Source: Mesostigma viride
Taxonomy: Eukaryota > Streptophyta > Mesostigmatophyceae > Mesostigmatales > Mesostigmataceae
Assembly: GCA_009746045.1 (NCBI GenBank)
Contig: RPFO01000080.1
Location: 7,154,244-7,218,243 of the forward strand
DNA length: 64,000 nucleotides
Direction of reading: 5' to 3'
Notes under the pieces: model-generated
Seen by the model: only the letters and a program-made list of their open reading frames with translations
The model's database searches: none
What the model was told of the DNA's origin: nothing
In this document: piece after piece, positions 45,777 to 55,646 of the stretch
Numbering within the stretch: the first letter of the stretch is position 1
Layout of the letters: each line of letters starts with the position of its first letter
Program-made: the position numbers and the translations under genes

Positions 45777-46958
45777 CTAACCCCTGACACGCGGGAGGGG
45801 CACCGTGTTCCGTGGTGTCCCTGGAGCGTTCTCTGGGCAAGGCCTGGAAACAAAAGGCCGAGCATTGCGAAACAACTCCTCCACTTCAGACATCGTGGGT
45901 ACCGGGAAAGCAAGGGGGCCCAACCTTTTGGTGTGGTAATAGACATTGTGACACAAGTTAAATAGCCCTGAATCCACAGAATTCACGAAGAGAGCGCGGC
46001 CCTTATGCCGAAACAAGGATACCACCATTACAAGGAAGGAGTACACATCATGGTCTCGCTGCGCTGTCACCACCCCTCCTGTCATGCCGGGCTGGTCCAC
46101 TGTTGCGGGATGCCACCGAGGCTGACGATCCTTACCAGCCTGATGCGTGAAAATCCGTTCCCCCCCTCTTGTCGCCAGGCCGAGATCTGAAATACGGATT
46201 ATCGGATGTGCACTTCCTGGCGCCATGGTGTAGAGAAAATTATCGAGCTTGACGTCATTGTGTATAATGTTAACGGCGTGCAAGCCAGCCAATGCCTTTG
46301 CACAGTCTGCAAGGACGCTGGGTGAGCAAACTTCGAAAACACGCTGATTTTCCGGGGCATCACGGGCAGCATGCAAGTCACCACTCATTCTCTCCATGAC
46401 AATACCACCTACTTCACCGCACGTGGACCAGAGCCCTTCTACTGCAGGGCAGACCTGCGGGCCAGCTATAGACATGAAACCGGCCTCCTTGGCCACTGCC
46501 ACAACGGCGGTTATAACAGCCTCCTGGTAGTTCACCAGCAGCGTGTCTCGTCGAAGGCTTGCCAGCTTTACCACTAGCGTAGCCTCGCCACCTGGTGCAC
46601 TCGAGCTAGCAGGGATAGCGTATAACGTGCCATGAGCACCTTTTCCTATCCGGTCACCTGACAATTTCACTGCGATGACATGCGTCAACTTGCTAGCGCT
46701 GTGAGAAACCTTTTGATCATAATTCGTCAACCGCTGCAATGCAATGCTCCAATCCGACGGTGCATTGGTTTGCAGCTCAACGTCCCTGCGAGCGTGCGAG
46801 TCCGCGGCGTTGAACACACGCGACACCCTATGCAAAGCGGTGCATGTACGCAGTCTGTAAGTCCGTGAATTAAAAGCCTGTCTCGCCCTTAATGCCGACA
46901 GGGTTCCCGGCGACAGGTCCTGTCTGTTGGTCGACATTTTTCTTTTGCAGCTGGCCAT
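45777..46958 (-). CDS. Eukaryotic-type protein kinase
   Basis: A 393-residue single-exon ORF. The catalytic core is complete at motif level: glycine loop GKGAHG (105-110), Lys131 (LVVKLAS), a candidate helix-C Glu146, catalytic loop HNDVKLDN (Asp235, Asn240, with HND in place of HRD) and DLG (258-260) in place of DFG. The N-terminal 95 residues are basic and unrecognised. It phosphorylates Ser/Thr by family expectation; the substrate is unknown. It is divergently paired with the F-box-like gene across 1.3 kb of repeats. Its position inside the CACTA-like element makes it cargo, perhaps regulating the transposase or host defence, which is inference. Confidence 0.8.
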   Translation of the reverse strand: MASCKRKMSTNRQDLSPGTLSALRARQAFNSRTYRLRTCTALHRVSRVFNAADSHARRDVELQTNAPSDWSIALQRLTNYDQKVSHSASKLTHVIAVKLSGDRIGKGAHGTLYAIPASSSAPGGEATLVVKLASLRRDTLLVNYQEAVITAVVAVAKEAGFMSIAGPQVCPAVEGLWSTCGEVGGIVMERMSGDLHAARDAPENQRVFEVCSPSVLADCAKALAGLHAVNIIHNDVKLDNFLYTMAPGSAHPIIRISDLGLATRGGERIFTHQAGKDRQPRWHPATVDQPGMTGGVVTAQRDHDVYSFLVMVVSLFRHKGRALFVNSVDSGLFNLCHNVYYHTKRLGPLAFPVPTMSEVEELFRNARPFVSRPCPENAPGTPRNTVPLPRVRG

Positions 46959-47029
46959 TGTAGGTAGGTATGAATGATCTCGATGCTGTCAATTACGATG
47001 ATACACGAGGTTGTCTATACCTAGGATCG

Positions 47030-47582
47030 AGAGCTTCTTCTTGTATGGCAATGCCGGCTGGGCGATGACGGTGACGGCCGTCACCGTCATCGCCCTCGAC
47101 GGGCGTGATGAAAAGTACCTGGTTGATAGGCGGCAGCTATTCACAATATAGGCCGTTTTTTATTACTCCGAATAAAGAGTTAAGAGGTTGGCCCTCGGCA
47201 GGGCGATGACGGGGCGCTGACGGGGCGATGACGGGGCGATGACGGGGCGTTCACGCGCGTGATGAATACAACCTGTTTGATAGGCAGCGGCTATTGGTAA
47301 TATACTTTGTTGATTAAGAGAAGAGTTTAGATGTTGGCCCGTCGAGGGCGATGACGGTGACGAGCGTCACCGTCATTGCCCTCGACGGGCGTGATGAAAA
47401 GCCCATGTTTTATATGCGGTAGCTATTGGTAGTCCGTAGTATATAGGTCGTTGACTATCACTCCGAATAAAGAGTTAACAGGTTAAGGCCCTCGGCCGGG
47501 CGATGACGGGGCGATGACGGGGCGTTGACGCTCGTGATGAATAGGACCTGTTTGATAGGCGGCGGCTATTGCTAATATATAG
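47030..47582. promoter_or_regulatory. Palindrome-bearing tandem repeats in the kinase/F-box promoter
   Basis: Three to four diverged units of 130-190 bp. A perfect 34-bp palindrome (47061-47094, arms GGCGATGACGGTGACGG) and a second one with 21-bp arms and one mismatch (47341-47386) are present. GATGACGGGGC direct repeats fill other units. GTGACG/CGTCAC cores resemble CREB/bZIP-type sites; that reading is inference. Confidence 0.5.
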
Positions 47583-47584
47583 GT

Positions 47585-47946
47585 CGGATATTTGTGTACC
47601 ACCCCCCTCCTTCCCGCGGCAGGTACGCAGCGACCCGCTGTTGCATGTCCTGGCTGCAATTGTGTATCACTTGTACGGTATTTGTGTATCACTTGTAGCG
47701 TATTTGTGTATCACTTGTCCTCCTTCCCACGGCAGGTACGCAGCGACCCGCTGTTATACTGGCGGCAGTTGTGTATCACTTGTACGGTATTTGTGTATCA
47801 CTTGTAGCGTATTTGTGTATCACTTGTCCTCCTTCCCACGGCAGGTACGCAGCGACCCGCTGTTATACTGGCGGCAGTTGTGTATCACTTGTAGCGTATT
47901 TGTGTATCACTTGTCCTCCTTCCCACGGCAGGTACGCAGCGACCCC
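47585..47946 (+). promoter_or_regulatory. Promoter minisatellite, cluster 3 (kinase / F-box-like gene)
   Basis: Three to four units of the same family as clusters 1 and 2, pointing toward the plus-strand F-box-like gene, whose ATG is about 290 bp away. Confidence 0.6.
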
Positions 47947-48237
47947 TGTCGACCCGCTATTGCACTTCACCGCGTGCATCATTGCACATTAGGTGTGGCA
48001 GAAGATCACCATGCACCCTCCTTCCCACACAAATCTCTGCTGCCCATGTGCGGCGTGGACATACAACAACAACTACAACAACCTTCCCACAAATCTCACC
48101 ACCCGGTTCTCAAGTCGAACGACGACATAACTTTTACGAGTCGACTTTTCCGCGCATACTGACTAACTAACTGTATCGCGGCGTGAACACTCGCGCAGAC
48201 ATCTCAGGTGCAGGCGGCAGCCTTTGCATTAGCGGAC

Positions 48238-49482
48238 ATGTCGAATGATCCAGGGGAGCGGTCCCCCATGAGCTCGGCGGATACGGGATCCTATCCCTCC
48301 GACTCGGAGGAGTCATTCCGGTCGGGAGGGACACTGTATTCGACGGAGTCGTTGCCGGCGGTAGTCGAAGAATTTTTGCGGACCCATTGCGATTTGGCAA
48401 CGGTAACCGAGAATCTGTCCTTATCGCAGAAGAGCATTGCCGTACGATTACACCGCATGAGGGTTGCTGACCAGCACAGGCCTGATGAGCCGGCATGGTT
48501 CGGCCAAGATATGGAGCCCGGAATCCTCGGGTGCATTGTTGACCTACTCGGCCCCCTGGAACGCGCGAGGGTCAGCGTAATGAGCAAAGAAGTGCGTTTG
48601 ATAGTGCAGCAGCACAAGTGGCAGATCAAGACCGGTATTCATTGGAGGGAGGCGGAGCATTTGGAGGAAGAGTACGGCCCTATTGACGACATCGCAGCAC
48701 CAACGCGCATGCTCATCACTGGCACCTTATTCGATCCCACCCGGGCTAATCCCATCAGGAATAACAGCATCACGTTGGAGCTGTCTGCATCCACCCTGGA
48801 GGCATACGGCACCACATTTCGCAAGCTCATGTCGGATGTGAAGTCGCGTCTGCGCCGGCAGCCTCCCACCTGCCTGGGGAACTTGTTCTCGCTTCGCGAC
48901 ATTCCCGCAGACCTGGGCAGTCAGTGGAGCATGGAATACGTTGCCCAGTGGCGGCAACATGAAGACGAAAGGCGCGGCCACGACCTGCTGCCCCCAGAGG
49001 AAATGGAGAGGCAGCTCGTGGCAGAGTGGAACCACGTATGGCAGTCGCCGATCATGTGGGGTCTGTACAGCATTGTGGTCTTCACCAGCTGCCAGGCTTG
49101 GGGAGAGGGGTGGGAGTCCACGGGGCATACTAGGGACTATTGGGATCGTGCAGGGTGGGCAACTTTGCTGGAGTCCATGCCTACACTTGATCCCGTGGTT
49201 CTCGCCGGCGCCGTCTTGTTGACGCACCCAGCGGCTACCAACGTCCTTAAAGAGCGGTTGCAGGAGCCCTGCACGTTGCGGCTGCTGCGTGGAAGAGGGT
49301 CGCACCTGGTTGAGGAGGCACGGACAACGTGCATGCGCGACGGCAATCGATTTGGGCGGTCTACCCAGAACACGTATGGGCAGGCAGGACGCTTTCTGGG
49401 CGAGTGTGGCCGGTGGCTCTACACTATCAGTCGGAGTGCCGTCCCGACCCTCATGGGCGTGAAAGTGGTTACTCGTATCTAG
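48238..49482 (+). CDS. F-box-like protein of the CACTA-like element
   Basis: The ATG at 48238 gives 414 residues; the frame is open for 30 more bases upstream from a GTG. After an acidic Ser-rich start, residues 91-128 (DMEPGILGCIVDLLGPLERARVSVMSKEVR...W) follow the F-box spacing of hydrophobics and the final SK-x-x-R. F-box proteins link substrates to SCF ubiquitin ligases through Skp1. The remaining 280 residues are unrecognised and could hold the substrate-binding part. It would form a ubiquitin pair with the USP-like gene in the same element. The match is by eye and moderate. Confidence 0.5.
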   Translation: MSNDPGERSPMSSADTGSYPSDSEESFRSGGTLYSTESLPAVVEEFLRTHCDLATVTENLSLSQKSIAVRLHRMRVADQHRPDEPAWFGQDMEPGILGCIVDLLGPLERARVSVMSKEVRLIVQQHKWQIKTGIHWREAEHLEEEYGPIDDIAAPTRMLITGTLFDPTRANPIRNNSITLELSASTLEAYGTTFRKLMSDVKSRLRRQPPTCLGNLFSLRDIPADLGSQWSMEYVAQWRQHEDERRGHDLLPPEEMERQLVAEWNHVWQSPIMWGLYSIVVFTSCQAWGEGWESTGHTRDYWDRAGWATLLESMPTLDPVVLAGAVLLTHPAATNVLKERLQEPCTLRLLRGRGSHLVEEARTTCMRDGNRFGRSTQNTYGQAGRFLGECGRWLYTISRSAVPTLMGVKVVTRI

Positions 49483-51461
49483 AACACCAGTCTTTGTGGA
49501 TGCGTTTCAGTCAGCTGTGATCGAGTTGCTGGTGGTTGTTACCTGTGGGACATTTCTTGTGGGGGGAGACTTGGTCCATATTCAGGCTTGTCTTACATGA
49601 TGCAGTGGCACTTTCGGGCTGGAGGGTTAATTGTGGCCCGGCCTGCCGGTTTAGCTTCAGTGCTCTCATGTCGGCCTTTCCCTTGGCCTGTCGTGGTTTT
49701 GTTGTTACCACCTATTGACAGTGCCAATATCTTTTGACAAGAGCTTTCAGTTATGTCTACTGTATTATTTTCAGGTCGTCTGTGACTGACGCCACATGGG
49801 ATGAGATAGGAGGTACTCGGCTATCATTGCTAATTACTTTAATGCATGCCCATTGGGCCATGCATAGTGTATATTTTTCATGCATGCACGCCATTATGTA
49901 TCGCTGGGTCCATCCCATCAAATGCTTGTTTATTGCCAGGTCTGGTGGAAGTCCGTAAGTACTTGCGTGTCATGCGCATGGGCATGTTTATAGTACTATG
50001 CTAATCTATTTAGAAACATAATTACACGGAAGTTACAAATCTCATCTGCATCATGCCCCAAGACACTACATTAAACAATCAAATAAAATTATAACATGCC
50101 TCCGTTGGGATATCATGTAGCACATATTCCTTGCTGAATGGGTGGAGGTGGGTCAAGCCGCGACATCGAAATAAGGTAACTCTAACCTATCTAGTCTACA
50201 AAATCCTAACTACACTTCTCCCCAAAGCGCCCCTTCCGCTTTGGGGGAGGGGGCTTGCCCACAGGGGCTGGCGTGTGAGCCGGGACATTGGTCATCCACC
50301 TCTTCTTGTTCTGCATAGGAACAGAGAGCGAAGAAGTTCGGTGTGGGGACCCCTTCTCGTGGTAATGCGTTACATGTACTCCCCACCGGGCTTTGCTCTT
50401 CATGGGTTCATAAAGACAACAATTATTCAGTAAGAATTAATAAATTAGGAACATATATCCGTTGGGAGTCACTGTTACACATATATACCTGCAAAGGGGC
50501 ATATGATTTTAATACATTCTGAGCTACAACCTGCACGTGCATGGGTTTAGTTAACTGGCACCTATACTACAGGCCTGACATGGGGTGGAGCTTCAGTGCT
50601 TCCCCGCCTTCTCCTTCTCCCACACTGGGTGCTCCGCCTCCTTCTTCTCCGGCCCTGCCCGTGGGTGCACCGGCCCCGCCTCCTCCTTCTCCTCACGGGA
50701 CGATTCGCGCTCCACGCATGGCTGCAGCATCAGTTATCACGGGCAAGACATAGCAGTAACCGCGCTATGGCTGTTCTAGCACCAGCCTAGCAGCCTGCCA
50801 TGATCAGTCAGCAAACCCACGCCAGCTAAACCCTTGGCTGTCACAACCAGTCCATGCATCATTAAGTATGGGTACGGGGAAAGCTTCCCGCATATCCATG
50901 CCCATATGGATGGCAGCAACACAAGGACTGGCACCCTAGCCCCCCCGTGCACACACAAAAGCGTGGGTCGTGGCTTCCACGCCCCATCCGTCATGCATGA
51001 CAGCGCGTAATTTACTCGCATTCACACCGGGCTGCATCCCAGCGCCGTTGCTGTCCCCATGTGACACGTCGGCTGATTAAGCAGATACACAGCTGAGTCT
51101 GATGTAAACCGCTAAACCCCAAACCCATGCACACCACAGTCAAGGACGCGTGCATGTCAAGCCATGCCAATTGTGAACCGTACAGCAATTTACTTTTCAA
51201 GCCTGAAGAGGTGTATAGGAGATAGTAGCCTGGAAGAGGTTACAGGGGCACATGTCCATTAGCGAGCGGAACAACACAGCATACACCCTACAAGCGTACC
51301 GCACAATGTCCTCCTGCAATTGTCTGCAGATCTCCCAATGCCGCAGACATCTCCACTGCTCTCATGGCGATTGCAAATGCTTGATGCCGCACCTCTGCTT
51401 ACAGCAGAAAAGCTTCCTCCGGGCGAGGCACCTGACTGGAACCAACACCCATTCCTTGGCT
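49483..51461. other. Intergenic stretch with repeat fragments
   Basis: No gene. 49950-50040 is an inverted relative of 34060-34140. 50087-50195 resembles the LINE leader at 17855-17965 (CATGCCTCCGTTGGGA...TCATGTAGCACATATTCC). 50455-50525 resembles 33065-33135. ORFs near 50541-50779 are Pro-rich and unsupported. Confidence 0.5.
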
Positions 51462-52572
51462 TCACAACGTGGCCATGACAGCATCGTGAATCTGCTTCGC
51501 CAACGCCCACACTTCAGGACCCGCGCCCTGCACCGCCATGGCCACAGGCTGCACCGCTGCAATCGATGCAGCATTCACTGCCTGCGCCGCACCATGTACT
51601 GCATGCACGAAAGCCAATCCTGGCTCGGTTATCATGGTCTTGCCCGATTCCTGCTGCTTCTTCTTCTTCGATGCGGTCATGCGCACTTTATACCCCTTCC
51701 TCTCCAAGCACGCCTTCAGCACCTGGCTCGTGCGGTGCTGAATATGCTTCTGAAGGCGCGCCTTCTAAACACGAAATGTTGGCAATGTATGATTCCCAAA
51801 CGGCATCATAGGCACATAATCAGTCCCATTAATTGCTTTGCGGCAGTCAATGCACCAGAACACCTGTTGAAAAAAGAAGGTTATGCGCGCTAGCGATTAC
51901 CCGCGGCAAGAAGCAATCAACACGCCTCGCTAACAACTGCAACCACAATGTAATTCATGACGGGCCACTCACCGCTACCCTGCTCTCCTGATTCAATGTC
52001 TCCCCATTCTCAAGGCCTCCATTGTAAACCTCTCCGTCTTCACCATCGTCATCGTCTTCCTCTTCCTCCACTCCGACGTATCCGTGTTTCCTTTTCCTAA
52101 GATACCTAGGGTTGTTCAAGTCGTATGTGCGGCGTTGGCACACTTCCAACAAAATTTTGGCCGCCTCTACCCATTACCATTTATTCGTACTATCATAACA
52201 TATCCAGGCGTTTGAAAAATCATTCCCTCGTTCGAACTTCTACCCCTGGGCGTCCATGACGAGGCAGTCACGACGGGACGCAGATGCACAAAAATAAAAC
52301 AAGGCGACATCCCTTCAATCATTGACCAAAAAACAGAATACGCGCAGAACTTGGATTTCAACACCACGCACCCATTACCAGCGAGCACGGCTGGCCTGCA
52401 ACCGCCATCATTTCATAACCAGAAGCCAGGGCCCACACTCCATCCCGTTACCTCATCTTCCACGCACGGCTTCCGCTGCTTCCCTCTGCTCTTTCGCATT
52501 CTCCGCCAGCAACCTCGCCTTCTCCTCGTCCAACAATCCACTAAGAATAAAATCCCCTCTATTGGACGCCAT
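51462..52572 (-). CDS. Zinc-finger-like protein of the CACTA-like element, interrupted by TAG
   Basis: Exons 52572-52468, 52164-51973 and 51863-51462 join in phase 0 (GTGCGT and GTGAGT donors; TAGAG and CAACAG acceptors). Exon 2 has a basic RYLRKRKHG segment and an acidic run. Exon 3 starts with FWCIDCRK and later LQKHIQHR, a Cys2...His2 spacing like a BED-type DNA-binding finger. An in-frame TAG (51767-51765) lies between them, after which the frame stays open to 51462. Either the gene is newly broken, a tiny intron was missed, or the base is wrong. A DNA-binding accessory role is inferred. Confidence 0.4.
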
Positions 52573-52849
52573 TCAGACGAACTTTGCTAGCGTCTTTTCA
52601 CCGGCCCCAGCACACATAATCTATAGCCGCTTACTGACAACGGCCGACAACGACAACTGCTGAATAGGCGAAAAAGGCTGATAACTACATTTTTATATTT
52701 CGCTGCATTTGCTAATAGACACGCACGTTCTCCCACTTCTCCATTACAATATAATTATCCATCTGGCCGTGTACAGGCAAAGATCCCCGAAGTAACTTAC
52801 TGAAACGTATCTTACAGCATCGGATCACTGGCACCTAATCTACAGGTGG

Positions 52850-53023
52850 TAGATTACCAACCAAGACCCGTCGCGGTAATTTACTCTGTCGGTAATGTAC
52901 TACCAAAGATGTGCAGTCGTAACGTTACTCTTACTTACGGCTAGTAAAATTACTACGTAGGATAATAGGTAGTAATGATTACGGCGTTGGATCTCACGCC
53001 TCGTATCTAGGTAGTAAGATAAG
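52850..53023 (-). repeat. Right subterminal repeats of the CACTA-like element
   Basis: Diverged GTAATTTAC/GTAGTAA motifs in both orientations lead to the 56-bp right terminal repeat. They are less regular than the left array. Confidence 0.65.
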
Positions 53024-53079
53024 ACCTCGTAATTTACGCCTCGGATCATTTTTACTACCCTCGGACGAAAAGTATAGTG
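53024..53079 (-). repeat. Right 56-bp terminal inverted repeat of the CACTA-like element
   Basis: Exact reverse complement of 24479-24534, ending GTATAGTG. The next two bases, TC, match the two before the left end. Confidence 0.95.
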
Positions 53080-54226
53080 TCACCTCCTTCTCCTGTTGCT
53101 GGTGGTCGCCGTCGTCCCTCACTTACCCCTCCTACCTATGAACACCGTATGCATGTCAGATTTAGTGATGACCCTTCCCTTACCCTGAACCAGGCCCCTG
53201 CCCCTCCTGCAACCTTGGCTCAACCCCCCAGCAGGTCCTCACTAACCAACAATGTTGCTAGGCCTCCTTCCCACCCTGTGCCTTCCATGCCTGCTTTTAA
53301 CACGGGTCGTGCCTCTGCCCCTGTCGGCCCTTCTGGGCGCCCTAGTGCAGTTCCCTTTTACCCACCTGCTTCCTGGTCCTACCCTGAGACGGCCTATGAG
53401 GCAGCCCAGGTCCCTATACCCGTGTGGCTGATTTAGAAGTTAACAGTGATTTCAGCACCATGCCCCTAGATGATAGAAATTATGATCATTTTGCCTACTC
53501 CTCTCTTCGTGAGCAATATACTGTCCCCTTCTCTTATGGGCACCAGCCTGAAACGGTGGCCCCTTCTAGACCCCTACCCAAGACTTTTCCTCTTCCTTCC
53601 TTCTATCCCGCTTATGTAGCAGTGGAAGATAGTGGCCCTATGGGAAAAACTGACTCTTCTAATCCCCCTAAGCCTCCTGCTCTTCCCCTCTTTGCTAACC
53701 TTCCCAAGCTGGATGTCAAGTCTACCCCTCAACAGTTTTTCACCTTTATTATGTTGCTTACCCAGAACACAGAGTCGTGGCAGAATCATAATAGATGGCG
53801 TCTCTCTGATGCTGTATTAGTTCCTCACTATCTTACAACCTGCATTACTCCTGAGCTTGCTAACCTCATTCAGTGTGAGTCTTTGGCCTCTCATGCCTAC
53901 CCTAACTCTGTAGCAGAATTGTTTAAGCGTTTAGAGAACCATTTAGTCCCTCCTGATTCAGATTGGCAGGATAGATTAGCCTTTGGTACCTTGCAGCAGG
54001 GTACTAAATCATTTAAGGAGTATATGAAAGAGTTTGATGCTCAGATGGTACGAATTAGGGATTTGTCGGGTGCAGAAGTACGTGCTCGCTTCCTCCAAGG
54101 CCTCAGTAGACCTTTATTACGTGAAGTCAAGCGCCAGTTCTCTGCCTACCGTTTTACTGATCTGCCCCTCAAGCATGTGCGCCAGCATCTCCTGCGAGTA
54201 GCAGATTTCTTCACCACTCCTTCTCT
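53080..54226 (+). pseudogene. gag: gag, central fragment (capsid region)
   Basis: Continues gag after the CACTA-like insertion. The first part (to about 53420) is Pro/Ser rich. The next (from about 53424, after a -1 frame change at CCGTGTGG) contains the retrotransposon gag core, with the helical region DRLAFGTLQQGTKSFKEYM and RARFLQGLSRPLLREVKRQF. It is cut at 54226 by the second insertion and resumes at 60716. Confidence 0.75.
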
Positions 54227-54322
54227 TGTCGCGTTTGCGTGCCATATCATCCTGGACTGGTCATTACCGCTACTTGGAATGCATCCACTATCAGCAGTAA
54301 TCATGTGTGAGATATGCCACCT

Positions 54323-55646
54323 AAAGTCTCTTCGAGTAAAGAAAGGAGGGCTCTCAGCCGAGGACAAGGAACTGTCCCTCGTGCCTGATAACCACCTTAT
54401 TGCCTCCCCTGCTATAGAATAATGCTTTCAAAACACATACTTTGCACAGTCTGATGATGAAGCCGCACATGCGGAGTTTATTGAGAAAGTTAATACAATT
54501 ACAACACGTTGATAGTCTCAATATCGATGCACTCCATGCTCACGAGCCCGCAGTTAGGCAGCGCTCCATGACATGCTACCGGCCTTGCTCCCAAGAAAAG
54601 GGAGAAACACGAAGGCCACTAACGAGAGACTCGAAGAGACTACACGCTGCGTGAGAGTCCTCTTCGACTATGAACCAAACCATTCGTCATGCCACACGCA
54701 TGACACACGCCACACTTGTCAGTCCAGCCAGGAATGCCAAAACTATCTTGCTGCCTGAACCATGCGAATAGAAACCGCATTCCAGTTGCCGTCCTGGCTT
54801 TCTACCACACATGCCAACAAAAGCAGGAAGGCATCCCGACAAATCTAAATTGCTACCCTGTTGCCGATCTCATCTCCTAGAGGCTCCGGCATTTCTGTCC
54901 CTGGGAATGTCCGACATTGAGTCACGTCCAGCAAGGTCGAAGCATAATATCCTTCAGACAATCTGCACGCTCACACCTTGCGTGTGAGTGGCCCAGCAAA
55001 CATTGCGTCTAATCGTTCCTTTCTAGAAGAAATCCCTTTTTAGGGCTGCCAGCGATTTCGCATTCATTCCAGCGATCTGGCTCCGCACCGCAACTTGTCC
55101 TTTTCCATTTTCTGTCCAGTCCTCATAACGTTGACCCGCTATTCTACACCACAAAGACACCTGGCCTGTCAATAGCCTCGGCGCTGTTGAAGTCCAGCAG
55201 TCCAGCTTCAGCTCCAGCTGTCCACTAACACGCGTATGATCCTCTCGACGCTGCACACTTGTGCTGCCGTCCGCTCAAGTCAGTGCTGCGCGCCCAGCTG
55301 TGCCTGGCCCGGCGCGCGTGCACGTACACTTTCGTCCGCTCTTATGCTGCAAGTGCTAGTGTCCCCCCCCCGGTCACTAGCCTTTGTCGAAAATGCGTAG
55401 AAGACAAATTCCTTGCGCACGTCACCGGTCTTGTGCATAGTGGGCGCCCGGATGACATAGCGCGCGTCCGTGACAGCTGTCGCGTCTGCGTGCCACAATC
55501 TCCGGCGCCACCATGGCGGCTGGCCACTCAGCTTAATTTGGTAAAACCCAAATGAGCTGAGCTGATGTGCCTGCCTTAACTGCATGCCCTGTGGGGTGGG
55601 CGAGGACCTGTCCCATGATTCCCCCCCTCGCTGGCGACCGGCCCCA
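54323..55646. other. Interior of the composite insertion without a recognised gene
   Basis: No domain recognised. Near 55473-55490 the palindrome GACAGCTGTCGCGT followed by CTGCGTGCCA echoes the unit junction at 57561-57590, a possible older terminal junction. Confidence 0.4.

Larger units (their letters stand above)
24479..53079. mobile_element. Giant CACTA/EnSpm-like DNA transposon (28.6 kb) with seven genes
   Basis: Begins CACTATACTTTTCGTCC and ends with its exact complement. The terminal inverted repeat is identical over 56 bp (24479-24534 against 53024-53079). Flanks share a 2-bp TC, consistent with the 2-3 bp target duplication of CACTA elements. Both ends have subterminal repeats of GTAGTAATTTACGAG type, as CACTA elements do. 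It carries a Tnp2-like transposase and six further genes, six of the seven in three divergent pairs. Excision would rejoin gag in frame, which independently confirms both boundaries. Perfect inverted repeats suggest a recent insertion. Confidence 0.88.
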
